Positions 27,669 to 36,855 of a stretch of 64,000 bases of DNA are shown here, piece after piece. The stretch is taken from contig NZ_CP107048.1 in NCBI RefSeq assembly GCF_025736935.1, forward strand, positions 186,001 through 250,000, given 5' to 3'. Each line of letters starts with the position of its first letter. Within the stretch, counting starts at the first letter, position 1. The notes under the pieces are model-generated. The model was given only the letters and a program-made list of their open reading frames with translations, did no database searches and had not been told where the DNA came from. Made by a program: the position numbers and the translations under genes. The stretch comes from Qipengyuania sp. SS22 (GTDB lineage Bacteria; Pseudomonadota; Alphaproteobacteria; Sphingomonadales; Sphingomonadaceae).

Positions 27669-29452
27669 TGGACGCCGCAGCCGCGCAGCGGGCGCTTCGG
27701 GCGGCGCAGCAGGCACTGCAGCGGGGGCAACTGGCCGAAGCCAAGGCGCTTCTTGCCCCTTTACGCAAGGCGCTGCCACGCGAGAAGGCGGTGCTTTACC
27801 TGTCGTCGCGGCTAGCGCGCGCCGAAGGCGATGCTCGCGGGGCCGCCAAATTGCTCGAGAAGGCGCTGCGGGTATCCCCGCGCGAGGCACCTCTATGGGC
27901 CGAATATGCCAGCACGCTGGATGATGCGGGGCGCCCCGACGAAGCGGTCAAGGCCTACGATCGCGCGCTGCAGCTGGAACCGCGGCTGGTCGATGCCGCG
28001 GTGGATCGGGCGGTGTTGCAGGCGCAAAAGCTCGACAACGCAGCGGCGCTGGAGGACCTGCGGCAGATTGCCCGCGACAATCCCGCGCATTTGCGCGGCT
28101 GGCGCAACCTTGCCATGCTCGAGCGCGACGCGCTCGAAACCGGACGCGCGATTGCGGCCAGCGAGCACGTTCTGGCAACGGCGCCGGCCGATCCTTCTGC
28201 CCTGCGGATACGCGCGCTGGCGCAGTTCGATACGGGCGAGCCGAGCGTGGCGCATTTCGCGCGCGCCAGCGCTGCCGATCCGGGTGATGCCGCGTTGGCG
28301 ATCAAGCACGCCGCTGCGCTGCATGCCGAACGCCGCAGCGCGGACGGGGATCGCCTGCTGGGCGAAGTCATCGCCGCGCAGCCCTTCCAGCTCGATGCGC
28401 TGCGGACCCGCGCGCAGCTGCGCTGGGAGGCGGCCACGGGCGAGGACCCGATGGAGGGGTTCGAACAGGCGGTGGCACGGCGCAACTGTCCGCCAGAGGT
28501 CTGGATGGAATATGCGCGCTTGGCCGAGCGTCACTCGGGCGCGCAGGCCGCGTTGGCGATCGTCGATCGCGCGCGGACTGCCCTGGGCGATACGCGCGAG
28601 GTGGCATTCATGGCCGCGCAGGCCGCGTGCGAGGCAGAGGATTTTGCCGAGCGTGCGGATGACCTTGCCGTTGTGGCGACATGGAAAGATCCCCAGGCGG
28701 ATATGCTACGCGCTCGCTGGCTGGCGCGGATGCATCGCTGGGACGAGTTGGCCAAACTTGGCAAGCGGCTGTTGCGTGCGGGCTATGCCCGCGATGTGCT
28801 GCCCTATCTCTCGCTGGCATGGCGCGGGAGCGACCCCGACCGCTGGCACTGGCTGGAGCGCGATGGCGAGCTGGTCGGAACGGCCGATATCGCTTCGCGG
28901 ATCAGGGACATCGACGCGCTGGCGGATCATTTGCGCAGCATCCACACGTCGCAGCGCCAACCGCTGGAACAATCCTTGCGGGGCGGCACGCAAACCGATG
29001 GCATGCTGTTTGCGCGGACCGCGCCCGAAATTGCGGAACTCAAGGCCGCGATCGTCGATGCCGTGAGCGAATATCTTGCGGCACTGCCGCCGCGCGATGC
29101 TGCTCATCCCTGGTTGTCGCTGCCGCGCGAAGTCCGCCGGTTCACCGGGGCCTGGTCGGTCCGGCTGCAGGATGCCGGCTTTCACGTCGCGCATTTCCAC
29201 AACCGCGGGGATATCAGTTCGGCGTGTTATCTCGCCCTGCCCGATACGTTGGGGGCAGGCGAGACGGGCCAGGATGGCTGGCTGGCGCTGGGCGAACCGC
29301 CGCGCGAGTTCGGGCTCGACTGGGCACCCCTGCGGCTGATCGAGCCCACAAAGGGCAAGCTGGCGCTGTTTCCGTCATGGACATGGCACGGGACCCGGCC
29401 GTTTTCGGCGGGGGAACGGCTGACCATCGCCTTCGACGCCGCGCTGCGCTGA
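27668..29452 (+). CDS. TPR protein with C-terminal 2OG-Fe(II) oxygenase domain
   Basis: A 594-residue protein. Residues about 1-330 are tetratricopeptide repeats (for example AAKLLEKALRVSPREAPLWA, DEAVKAYDRALQLEPRLV). The last about 110 residues fit the 2OG-FeII_Oxy_5 family: HVAHFHNRGDISSACYLALP supplies an iron ligand (His509 or His511), and LFPSWTWHGTRPF supplies the second histidine (His574), with Arg584 in AGERLT for 2-oxoglutarate. Such enzymes hydroxylate proteins or small molecules. No signal peptide, so it should be cytoplasmic. Translationally coupled to the exported protein upstream and flanked by two TonB-dependent receptors; a terminator follows. Substrate unknown. Confidence 0.85.
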   Translation: MDAAAAQRALRAAQQALQRGQLAEAKALLAPLRKALPREKAVLYLSSRLARAEGDARGAAKLLEKALRVSPREAPLWAEYASTLDDAGRPDEAVKAYDRALQLEPRLVDAAVDRAVLQAQKLDNAAALEDLRQIARDNPAHLRGWRNLAMLERDALETGRAIAASEHVLATAPADPSALRIRALAQFDTGEPSVAHFARASAADPGDAALAIKHAAALHAERRSADGDRLLGEVIAAQPFQLDALRTRAQLRWEAATGEDPMEGFEQAVARRNCPPEVWMEYARLAERHSGAQAALAIVDRARTALGDTREVAFMAAQAACEAEDFAERADDLAVVATWKDPQADMLRARWLARMHRWDELAKLGKRLLRAGYARDVLPYLSLAWRGSDPDRWHWLERDGELVGTADIASRIRDIDALADHLRSIHTSQRQPLEQSLRGGTQTDGMLFARTAPEIAELKAAIVDAVSEYLAALPPRDAAHPWLSLPREVRRFTGAWSVRLQDAGFHVAHFHNRGDISSACYLALPDTLGAGETGQDGWLALGEPPREFGLDWAPLRLIEPTKGKLALFPSWTWHGTRPFSAGERLTIAFDAALR

Positions 29453-29540
29453 TTCCGGACCCGGTCTGACACGGCTTTCGCTTCGGTCCGCGGGCATATG
29501 CCCGTGCCCGCAGCCGGGACACATCCCGATCAGGCAAAAA

Positions 29541-29566
29541 GAAAGGCGGGCCGAAGCCCGCCTTTC
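29541..29566. terminator. Bidirectional terminator between oxygenase gene and second receptor
   Basis: Perfect 11-bp stem GAAAGGCGGGC (29541-29551) / GCCCGCCTTTC (29556-29566), loop CGAA, preceded by AAAAA and followed by CTGTTTTC. Suits both convergent genes. Confidence 0.9.
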
Positions 29567-29589
29567 CTGTTTTCTCAGAGCGCTAAGTT

Positions 29590-32500
29590 CTAGAACTGAA
29601 GCGTGGCGCTCATGAAGATGCGGCGACCGACCGGGTCGTAGGTTTCGACATAGGTGTTGCCGTTCGAGCCACCGAAGCCGGAAGCGATGATCGGCGGTTC
29701 CTTGTCGAACAGGTTGTTGACGCCGACGCGCAACATCACCGGATCGAGGTCATACGACATGGTCAGATCGAAGTAGTTCTGATCGCCGATGTCGCCGATC
29801 GAGGCGTCTTCACCTGTACCGAGGTCGGTATCCGTGCTGCGCTGGTCCCAATCAACCGCGCCGAAGTGACGCCAGCGGATCGAGGCACCGAAGCCCGAGT
29901 CGAAGGTGTAACCCAGACGCATCTGGTGACGCCATTCAGGCAGCGGCGTGCCACAGCTGTTGCCGTGATAGCCGGCGCATTCGAACGCACCATCGGTATC
30001 GAGCGTCGGAACGCCCGTATCGAAGAAGTACGAGTCGAGCCACGAACCGTTGAACGACAGGTTCAGACGACCAGCGCCGATCGTACGGTTGTACGATGCC
30101 GAGATATCGACACCGCTGGTATCAACGCCACCGATGTTGCGGGTGGTGTTGGTAACCGAGCTACCCGGCGTCCAGAGCGTCAGGCTTCCCGGGTTACGAT
30201 TGACGAAACCGCAAAGGGTTGCGTCACCGGTCTGGCCACACTGGTTGATGATGGTCTGAGCACCGATCGTGCTGATCGCGTTCTCGATTTGGATGTTGTA
30301 GTAGTCAACAGCCACAACGAAGCCCGGGATAACCATATCCGGTTCGATAACCACACCGACGGTGTAGGTATCGGCCTTTTCCGGGGTCAGGTTTTCGTTA
30401 CCGCCGATGAACTGATTGTACTGCGCAGCAGGGCTGGCAGCAATCGAGCCGTAACGAGCGTCGGGAACACCCAGGTTGTTACACTGAGCCATCGTGAACG
30501 TGGGGGTTGCACCCGCGCACGGATCGCTACCCTGGAACAATGCAACCCGGTTCGGTGCGAACAGGTTGAGGATGTTCGGGGCGCGGACCGCACGGTTGTA
30601 ACCGCCGCGGAAACGCATCCAGTCGACCGGAGCAAATTCACCGATGATCTTGTACGTATCGGTGGAGTTACCGGTGCTGTAGTCCGAATAACGATAGCCG
30701 AGTTCGAGAGCCAGAAGGTCCACGAAGCCGTTTTCGATGATCGGGATGCGAAGTTCGCCGAAGACTTCCTTCACGTCGAAACGACCGTCGACATCGAGCT
30801 GCGGGCTGCCCTGGCCGGCACCGTCCTGCGTCTGGAACGCGAGATCGTTGCGGGTCGAGAGCAGCTCTTCACGATATTCGGCGCCGAGCACGAAGCCGAT
30901 CGGGCTTGCATTGCCGAACGAAACCAGATCGCCCGAAATGTAGGCGTTGGCCACGACTTCTTCGACTTCACCCTTCGAAAGCAGCGGGATGTTGACGTAG
31001 TCGATCCCTGCCTGGGTGATGCCGTCACGCGGATCGTCGCCTGCAATGATGCCCGGACCCTGGAACGGGTTGTACACCTGGCAGGAGGGATCCGAACCGT
31101 CGACAACCGACTGACACACGACGTTGCCGTCTCCGTCAACGGTCGCCTGGAGGGCGTTACGCAGACGCGAGCGCGAGAAGTCGTTGTTGTAGACCTGGCT
31201 GAAGATGGTCGTACCGTACTGGATCGACGCGTCGTAGCGGATCGAATCCGTGATCGGACCACGAAGACCACCGACCATGCGGTATGCAGTGTGACGGAGG
31301 TCGTCGAAACGCGGACCGCCTTCGATGTTACGCTTACCGATGTAAAGCGGAACAACGCCTGCGCCGGTCGGATCGGTGTCGGCCACATCGTCACCGTCGG
31401 TGTCGATGAAGTCACCGAATCCTTCGACGCCGTCGTAGTTGCTGCACAGGAAATTGCCCTGCGCCGCGGTGAACAGCGGGCTGTCGCAAGCGATGTTGTA
31501 CTGGTCGGCGAAGAACGTACCCGACTGGGCGATCTGGGCCTGCGAGCGGTCGTCCATGAACATGAACTCGGCATAGGCCGTTACTGCCGGCGAGATTTCG
31601 TAATCACCGAAGAAGCCTGCGGTGTAACGCGTATCCGGACGCTGGAAGTAGTTGATCGGGTTGTAGTTGTACGCTTCGAACGGACGGCTGAAGTCGTCCG
31701 AACCGTCGGCGACCAGGCTGCCGAACTCGGCGAATGCCGGGTTGGTGACCGTGGCATACGGTGCAGTCGACGAACCGCCGCACGAGATGTTGCCCGACGC
31801 GCTGGTGGTCAGTGCGCAGAACGAATAGTCGCGGTCGCCAAGGAACAGCGCATCGACTTCACGATAGCCGACATAGCCGGTCACGTGGCCGCGGCCGTCG
31901 TCGAACGACGCACCGACGGTGAGTTCGACATTGTACTGCGAACCACCAACGTCATTGCCCTTGGGCGGGCTGAAGCCGCGCTGGTCGTTCAGGTCGTCGA
32001 TCGACGAACCGTCCTGCTTGACGATCTGGCTGGTGTCGTTGTCGTGCTGGTAGAAGCCATAGGTGGCATCGAGGCGGACGCCTTCGAAGTCAGTGTCCAT
32101 GACGAAGTTGACAACACCGGCCACAGCGTCGGCACCGTAGGTAGCCGAAGCACCACCGGTCAGAACTTCGACACGCTCGATGAGCGATGCCGGGATCTGG
32201 TTAAGATCGGCTGCGGGCACTGCCGGGTCACCCGGCTGCAGGCGACGGCCATTGACGAGAACGAGCGTACGCGCCGTGCCGAGACCGCGAAGGTCGACCG
32301 TGGCGGTACCCGATGCACCGTTGGTGATGAAGGCGTTCTGGCCACCGACAACCTGCGGCAGCGCGTTGACCAGGTCTTCGACCCGGACCGTGCCGGTGTC
32401 GGCGACTTCACCGGCACCGATAACGGTAACCGGGCTGGCGCTGTCGACGTCGGGACGTGCGATACGCGAACCGGTAACGACGATCGCGCCGGTGGGAGTC

Positions 32501-32631
32501 GCCGTTTCACCGACGTCGCCAACCGTGCTTTCGTCGGCCGGGCCGACTTGTGCCATCGCCGGCTGCGCAAGAAGCGCAAGACCGAGAGCGGCGGGTGCCG
32601 CGCTGGCTTTGAAGTAGGTTTGAAGTTTCAC
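29590..32631 (-). CDS. TonB-dependent outer-membrane receptor (second copy)
   Basis: A 1013-residue receptor with signal peptide residues 1-27 (ALGLALLAQPAMA-QVG). The plug resembles that of the first receptor: AIVVTGSRIARPDVDSASP, VDLRGLGTARTLVLVNGRR, GGASATYGADAVAGVVNFV and a following DTDFEGVRLDATYG that is nearly the same as KTDFEGVEANAQYG in the first. It ends in RIFMSATLQF with terminal Phe. The two are thus paralogues of one subgroup, though the barrels have diverged enough that different ligands are likely. Convergent with the oxygenase gene through a shared terminator; a 22-base palindrome lies upstream. Confidence 0.94.
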   Translation of the reverse strand: MKLQTYFKASAAPAALGLALLAQPAMAQVGPADESTVGDVGETATPTGAIVVTGSRIARPDVDSASPVTVIGAGEVADTGTVRVEDLVNALPQVVGGQNAFITNGASGTATVDLRGLGTARTLVLVNGRRLQPGDPAVPAADLNQIPASLIERVEVLTGGASATYGADAVAGVVNFVMDTDFEGVRLDATYGFYQHDNDTSQIVKQDGSSIDDLNDQRGFSPPKGNDVGGSQYNVELTVGASFDDGRGHVTGYVGYREVDALFLGDRDYSFCALTTSASGNISCGGSSTAPYATVTNPAFAEFGSLVADGSDDFSRPFEAYNYNPINYFQRPDTRYTAGFFGDYEISPAVTAYAEFMFMDDRSQAQIAQSGTFFADQYNIACDSPLFTAAQGNFLCSNYDGVEGFGDFIDTDGDDVADTDPTGAGVVPLYIGKRNIEGGPRFDDLRHTAYRMVGGLRGPITDSIRYDASIQYGTTIFSQVYNNDFSRSRLRNALQATVDGDGNVVCQSVVDGSDPSCQVYNPFQGPGIIAGDDPRDGITQAGIDYVNIPLLSKGEVEEVVANAYISGDLVSFGNASPIGFVLGAEYREELLSTRNDLAFQTQDGAGQGSPQLDVDGRFDVKEVFGELRIPIIENGFVDLLALELGYRYSDYSTGNSTDTYKIIGEFAPVDWMRFRGGYNRAVRAPNILNLFAPNRVALFQGSDPCAGATPTFTMAQCNNLGVPDARYGSIAASPAAQYNQFIGGNENLTPEKADTYTVGVVIEPDMVIPGFVVAVDYYNIQIENAISTIGAQTIINQCGQTGDATLCGFVNRNPGSLTLWTPGSSVTNTTRNIGGVDTSGVDISASYNRTIGAGRLNLSFNGSWLDSYFFDTGVPTLDTDGAFECAGYHGNSCGTPLPEWRHQMRLGYTFDSGFGASIRWRHFGAVDWDQRSTDTDLGTGEDASIGDIGDQNYFDLTMSYDLDPVMLRVGVNNLFDKEPPIIASGFGGSNGNTYVETYDPVGRRIFMSATLQF

Positions 32632-32991
32632 TCTGATAATCCCTCTATTGATCGACCGACCCCTGAGGTCGGATCTCCAAGGAACCCCTGGGAGGAACTA
32701 GAGAATTCGCATGGCCTAAACAGCCATACGTATGCACAATCCCTCCAGTGGAAGCTGGCATGTGCCTTTAGGGACGCGCCCAATGCAAAGCATTTGTTAC
32801 ATTCGTGGGGGATTGGCGTAACGGGTGTGACGTCGATGTCACACCGCGGTATGCGAAAGTTTCACCATGTATGGGCGGCTCGGCAATAGTCGGAAATAGG
32901 CCCATTTTTGAGCTTGCTTGACGTTTACGTAAGGCGGGACTAGGCAAACGGTCCCGTTTCAAAACCTATAACAACCGATAAGAGGATGCCG
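32632..32991. promoter_or_regulatory. 360-base gap between second receptor and thiolase gene
   Basis: No gene found. It holds a hairpin CCGACC-CCTGA-GGTCGG at 32656-32672 close to the receptor start (likely in its 5' leader), a 22-base near-perfect palindrome at 32824-32845, and AAGAGG (32980-32985), the ribosome site that fixes the thiolase start at 32992. Base composition is less GC-rich than the genes. Both divergent promoters must lie here. Confidence 0.6.
32824..32845. promoter_or_regulatory. 22-base palindrome, candidate operator
   Basis: GGTGTGAC (32824-32831) and GTCACACC (32838-32845) are exact inverted arms around GTCGAT; only one base pair of the whole 22 fails. The core TGTGA...TCACA recalls CRP/FNR-family sites but the spacing between half-sites is 8, not the usual 6. 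About 190 bases from the receptor start and 147 from the thiolase start. Confidence 0.5.
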
Positions 32992-34164
32992 ATGCCCGAA
33001 GCCTATATAGTCGAAGCCGTCCGGACCGCCGGTGGACGGCGCGGTGGCCGCCTTGCCGGTGTGCACCCGGTCGATCTCGCCGCCAGGTCGCTCGATGCGA
33101 TCATGGAGCGCAGCGGTCTCGAGGCGAAGGCGGTCGACGATGTGGTGATGGGCTGTGTCAGCCAGGGCGGCGAACAGGCCATGCAGGTCGGGCGCCACGC
33201 GGTGCTCGCCAGCAAGCATCTGGGCGAGGGCGTTCCCGCGGTCACCATCGACCGCCAGTGCGGCTCCAGCCAGCAGGCGATCCAGTTTGCCGCGCAGGCT
33301 GTGATGAGCGGTACGCAGGATGTTGTCATTGCAGCGGGTGTCGAAAGCATGAGCCGAGTCCCGATGGGCTCGACCGCGATGTTCCACATGAAGGAAGGTC
33401 TCGGGAACTACAAATCGCCCGGGCTCGAAGAAAAATATCCCGGCATCCAGTGGAGCCAGTTCATGGGCGCGGAAATGATCGCGCAGAAGCATGGCTTCTC
33501 CAAGGACGACCTCGACCGCTTCGCGCTGGCGAGCCACCAGAAGGCGATCGAGGCGACCAAGTCGGGCGCCTTCGAGAACGAAATCGTCGGCGTGGATATC
33601 GAAACGCCCGAGGGCGAGGAATGCCACACGGTCGACGAGGGCATTCGCTTCGACGCCACGCTGGACAGCATCGCCGGCGTCAAGCTGCTCAGCCCCGAAG
33701 GCAAGATCACCGCTGCGAGCAGCAGTCAGATCTGCGACGGGTCAAGCGCGGTGCTGGTGGTCAGCGAGCAGGCGCTCAAGGATTACGGCCTCACCCCGCT
33801 GGCGCGGATCCACAATCTGACGGTGACCGCAGGCGATCCGGTCATCATGCTCGAAGAGCCGCTGTTCGCTACCGACCGTGCGCTCCAGCGCGCGGGCATG
33901 AATATCGGCGATATCGACCTTTACGAGGTCAACGAGGCGTTCGCGCCGGTGCCGCTGGCCTGGCTCAAGCATCTCGGGGCCGATCCCGACAAGCTCAACG
34001 TCAATGGCGGCGCGATCGCGCTGGGCCACCCGCTCGGCGCGTCGGGCACCAAGTTGATGGCCACGCTGGTCCATGCGCTCAAGGCGCGCGGCAAGAAATA
34101 CGGCCTGCAGACGATGTGCGAAGGCGGCGGCGTCGCTAACGTCACCATCGTCGAGGCGCTTTAA
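32992..34164 (+). CDS. Acetyl-CoA acyltransferase (thiolase)
   Basis: A 390-residue thiolase. Catalytic residues are Cys90 in TIDRQCGSSQQA, His346 in LGHPLGASG, and Cys376 in TMCEGGG, plus the NEAFAPVPL motif, all in the usual order. It cleaves 3-ketoacyl-CoA or condenses acetyl-CoA in the cytoplasm. I chose the second of two close ATGs (32992) because AAGAGG lies six bases upstream; the first ATG abuts it. An SDR gene follows 27 bases later, and an enoyl-CoA hydratase lies 4 kb on, so a beta-oxidation-type role is likely. Chain-length preference is not evident. Confidence 0.94.
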   Translation: MPEAYIVEAVRTAGGRRGGRLAGVHPVDLAARSLDAIMERSGLEAKAVDDVVMGCVSQGGEQAMQVGRHAVLASKHLGEGVPAVTIDRQCGSSQQAIQFAAQAVMSGTQDVVIAAGVESMSRVPMGSTAMFHMKEGLGNYKSPGLEEKYPGIQWSQFMGAEMIAQKHGFSKDDLDRFALASHQKAIEATKSGAFENEIVGVDIETPEGEECHTVDEGIRFDATLDSIAGVKLLSPEGKITAASSSQICDGSSAVLVVSEQALKDYGLTPLARIHNLTVTAGDPVIMLEEPLFATDRALQRAGMNIGDIDLYEVNEAFAPVPLAWLKHLGADPDKLNVNGGAIALGHPLGASGTKLMATLVHALKARGKKYGLQTMCEGGGVANVTIVEAL

Positions 34165-34191
34165 GTCACTTGAAATCTGAGAGGACAATCC

Positions 34192-34977
34192 ATGGAAGTA
34201 AGTAGCAACACTCCCGCCGTCGTCACCGGCGGCGCTTCGGGTCTCGGCGAAGCCACTGCGCGCGCGCTGGCCGCCAAGGGCGCCAAGGTCGCCATCTTCG
34301 ACATGAACGAAGAGAAGGGCGAAGCGGTCGCCAAGGACATCGGCGGCATCTTCTGCAAGGTCAATGTGACCAGCGACGAAGACGTCGATGCCGGTTTCGC
34401 CAAGGCGCGCGAAGCGCATGGCCAGGAACGCATCCTCGTCAATTGTGCGGGCATCGGCAATGCGATCAAGACCGCCAGCCGCGACAAGCAGAGCGGCGAC
34501 ATCAAGCATTTCCCGCTCTCGGCCTTCGATTTCGTGATCCAGGTCAACCTGATCGGCACCTTCCGCTGCATCGCCAAGTCGGCTGCGGGCATGATGACGC
34601 TCGACGCGCTGAGCGACGACGGTGATCGCGGTGCGATCGTTAACACCGCTTCCGTCGCTGCCGAAGACGGCCAGATGGGCCAGGCGGCCTATTCGGCATC
34701 CAAGGGCGGTGTCGTCGGCATGACCCTGCCGATCGCGCGCGATCTGATGCGCGAAGGCATCCGTGTTAACACCATCCTGCCGGGCATTTTCGAAACCCCG
34801 CTGATGAACGCCGCGCCGCCGCAGGTAAAGGAAGCGCTCGCCGCATCGGTGCCGTTCCCCAAGCGTCTCGGCCTGCCGGGCGAATATGCCAAGCTTGCCA
34901 TGTGCATGATCGAAACCGGCTATTTCAACGGCGAGGACGTGCGTCTCGACGGTGCGATCCGCATGGCGCCGCGCTGA
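34192..34977 (+). CDS. Short-chain dehydrogenase, probably 3-hydroxyacyl-CoA dehydrogenase type
   Basis: A 261-residue classical SDR. NAD(P)-binding TGGASGLG at residues 12-19, Asp37 after the second strand (AIFDMNE) favouring NAD, the NCAG motif (84-87), and active-site Ser154, Tyr167, Lys171 (YSASKGG). The insert around TASRDKQSGDIKHFPL and the MTLPIARDLMREGIRVN block are like mitochondrial HSD10 and bacterial 3-hydroxyacyl-CoA dehydrogenases, fitting its place after thiolase. It has GAGAGGA upstream of the ATG. A terminator follows. Confidence 0.88.
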   Translation: MEVSSNTPAVVTGGASGLGEATARALAAKGAKVAIFDMNEEKGEAVAKDIGGIFCKVNVTSDEDVDAGFAKAREAHGQERILVNCAGIGNAIKTASRDKQSGDIKHFPLSAFDFVIQVNLIGTFRCIAKSAAGMMTLDALSDDGDRGAIVNTASVAAEDGQMGQAAYSASKGGVVGMTLPIARDLMREGIRVNTILPGIFETPLMNAAPPQVKEALAASVPFPKRLGLPGEYAKLAMCMIETGYFNGEDVRLDGAIRMAPR

Positions 34978-35016
34978 GACGCTGCGTTAGAATATGACGC
35001 CGTCATCGACGGCCAA

Positions 35017-35058
35017 GGGCGCCCGCTCCGGACTATCCGGGGCGGGCGTCCCGCTTTT
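35017..35058 (+). terminator. Terminator after the SDR gene
   Basis: A long GC-rich stem between 35017-35031 (GGGCGCCCGCTCCGG) and 35037-35052 (CCGGGGCGGGCGTCCC), with one bulge and one wobble, followed by GCTTTT. A second small hairpin, GCCGTC-ATC-GACGGC at 34999-35013, lies just before it. Confidence 0.75.
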
Positions 35059-35081
35059 CATGTGGCGCGCGTCACGCGGAC

Positions 35082-36773
35082 TTACTGCGGTGCAGGGGGC
35101 GGCGTGTCGATCCGGCGATAGGGGATATCGTCCGCCAGCGCCGTCGACACCAGCAGCGATGCGATGTCCCCCGAAGGCTCGCCCGGGATCCGCAATCGCT
35201 GGATGGCGAAGTGCTCGATCGGGCGGAGCAGGTCGGGCTGATAGCGTTCGAGCGGTGTGCTGGCGCCATTGCCCATCCGCAGCCACAGCGCGCCATCCTT
35301 GTCCGAGAGCTCGATTACCTGCTGTAATTCATCGCTGTAATAGGTGCCTGAGAGATCGGCGGGGTCGAGGCTATCGGCCGGCACGGGCTGCATCGCCACG
35401 CGGGGCGCGCGCAGGAAGCCGTCCTCGCTCACCACCCAGCGCATCTCGCTCGCACGGCCGGCTTCGAAATCGGTGAACTGCAGGCGCAGGTCGCGTCGCG
35501 GATCGAGCATAAATTCGCCGGGACCGATCTGCCGCACAGGGAAAGCATCGTCCTTGCCAAAGGTCGCAAAGGTGAGGCTGTCTCCATCGCGCTGCAGCGA
35601 AAACACGTTTCCGGCAAACAGGCGGTAGTCGCCCGTATAGCGATCGAGCGCCGGTCCCGTCTCAGGTTCGAACGGCGGGACCTGCAGGGTCTCCTCAGGC
35701 AGGGACAGCAGCGCGCGTGCAACGTCGAAGGCGAAGCGCGCCTTCTGGAAGTCGGCCCGATTGCCCATCACCGCAATGACCATCCGCCGTCCGGGGATGC
35801 GCAGCAGAAAACTGCGAAATCCGCCCTGGCTGCCACCATGCGACCAGGTGTCGAAACCGCGCAGGCGCCGAAACTCCTGCCCGTTCGCGCCAACCAGGTT
35901 CTGGCCATCGGTCAGCGACGACCGATCATCCAGCAGCGCGATTGCAGCCTCGCTGCCGGTAGAGCGAACATTCAAGGCATGGCCCCAGCGCACCAGGTCC
36001 AGCGGGGTGGAGACCATCCCGGTGGAGCCGTACGTCGTTGCAAGGATCGGCTGCTCGACGAAACCGCCTCCGCGCGGGTCATAGCTCGCCGCCAATCCTG
36101 CAATTATCGCATAGGGCTCGGTCCGTACCAGGCTGTGCGTCATTCCCAGCGGCTCGAGCATCCTGCGCTGGACGAATTCGGCGAAGGGCATTCCCGACAC
36201 CTGCGCAACGATCCGGGCGAGCAATTGATAGCCGGTATTGCTGTATTCCTGCCGCTCGCCGGCAGTGAAGTTCCCGCCGCGCTGGCGATAGACCAGATCG
36301 AGCGAGCGCGTGGCCGATACCGGTGCGACCTCGGACTGGCCGGTCAGCAGGAGAAGGCTGTTCGCCTCGCGCAACCCGCTGGTGTGATCGAGCAGGTGCC
36401 GGACAGTCACCACGGGACTGCGCGGCTGCATGCCCGGCAGGTATTGGCGGATATCCTTGTCGAGCGCGATTGTCCCCTCATCGACCAGCAGCATGATGGC
36501 GTAGGCGGTAAACTGCTTGCTGACCGATGCGATCTGGAACCGCGTATCGGCTGCGATCGGCACGCCGCGTGCGAGATCGGCTTGACCCGCCCAGCGGTGG
36601 TAAACTGTCTGCCCGTCGACCGAGACCGCCAGGCTGATGCCGGGTTCGTCGGGCTTGTCATAGGCGTCGACCAGCACATCGACTGCGCCCCAGTCGGCGC
36701 TGGTGGCCCGAAGGTCGCCGGCGGGAAACCATGCGACCATCAGGACGGCGAGAAGCAAAAACGGACGGGTCAT
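35082..36773 (-). CDS. Serine hydrolase, class C beta-lactamase/penicillin-binding-like
   Basis: A 563-residue exported enzyme. Signal peptide residues 1-23 (PFLLLAVLMVAWFPAGD). SxxK is Ser83-Val-Ser-Lys86 in IASVSKQF, YxN is Tyr177-Ser-Asn179 in QEYSNTGY, and the third motif is HGGSQGGF. After the hydrolase domain (to about 370) the C-terminal about 190 residues form a lipocalin-like beta region (YTGDYRLFAGNVFSLQ, GTYYSDELQQVIEL), as in many esterase/D-aminopeptidase EstB-type members. Start at 36773 is set by the signal peptide; the frame extends further 5'. Lies 82 bases after the membrane AraC regulator, same strand, so probably its target. Confidence 0.9.
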   Translation of the reverse strand: MTRPFLLLAVLMVAWFPAGDLRATSADWGAVDVLVDAYDKPDEPGISLAVSVDGQTVYHRWAGQADLARGVPIAADTRFQIASVSKQFTAYAIMLLVDEGTIALDKDIRQYLPGMQPRSPVVTVRHLLDHTSGLREANSLLLLTGQSEVAPVSATRSLDLVYRQRGGNFTAGERQEYSNTGYQLLARIVAQVSGMPFAEFVQRRMLEPLGMTHSLVRTEPYAIIAGLAASYDPRGGGFVEQPILATTYGSTGMVSTPLDLVRWGHALNVRSTGSEAAIALLDDRSSLTDGQNLVGANGQEFRRLRGFDTWSHGGSQGGFRSFLLRIPGRRMVIAVMGNRADFQKARFAFDVARALLSLPEETLQVPPFEPETGPALDRYTGDYRLFAGNVFSLQRDGDSLTFATFGKDDAFPVRQIGPGEFMLDPRRDLRLQFTDFEAGRASEMRWVVSEDGFLRAPRVAMQPVPADSLDPADLSGTYYSDELQQVIELSDKDGALWLRMGNGASTPLERYQPDLLRPIEHFAIQRLRIPGEPSGDIASLLVSTALADDIPYRRIDTPPPAPQ

Positions 36774-36855
36774 AGAAGCGGCTCTCCAAGCTGGATATCG
36801 CCTGCTGCCAGACCCCCGTTTCGCAGTGAAATCGTCCGAAAACGCGTAGTCGAAC

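Noticed and set aside
32824..32845. Reading the 22-base palindrome as a CRP site
   Set aside because: CRP half-sites TGTGA and TCACA should be 6 bases apart; here the gap is 8, so I kept it only as an unassigned palindrome.
29866..32889. 1007-codon open frame opposite the second TonB receptor
   Set aside because: Again antisense to a real receptor; codon bias of GC-rich receptors leaves this strand open. Its composition (many Arg, Asp, Val) resembles no protein family.
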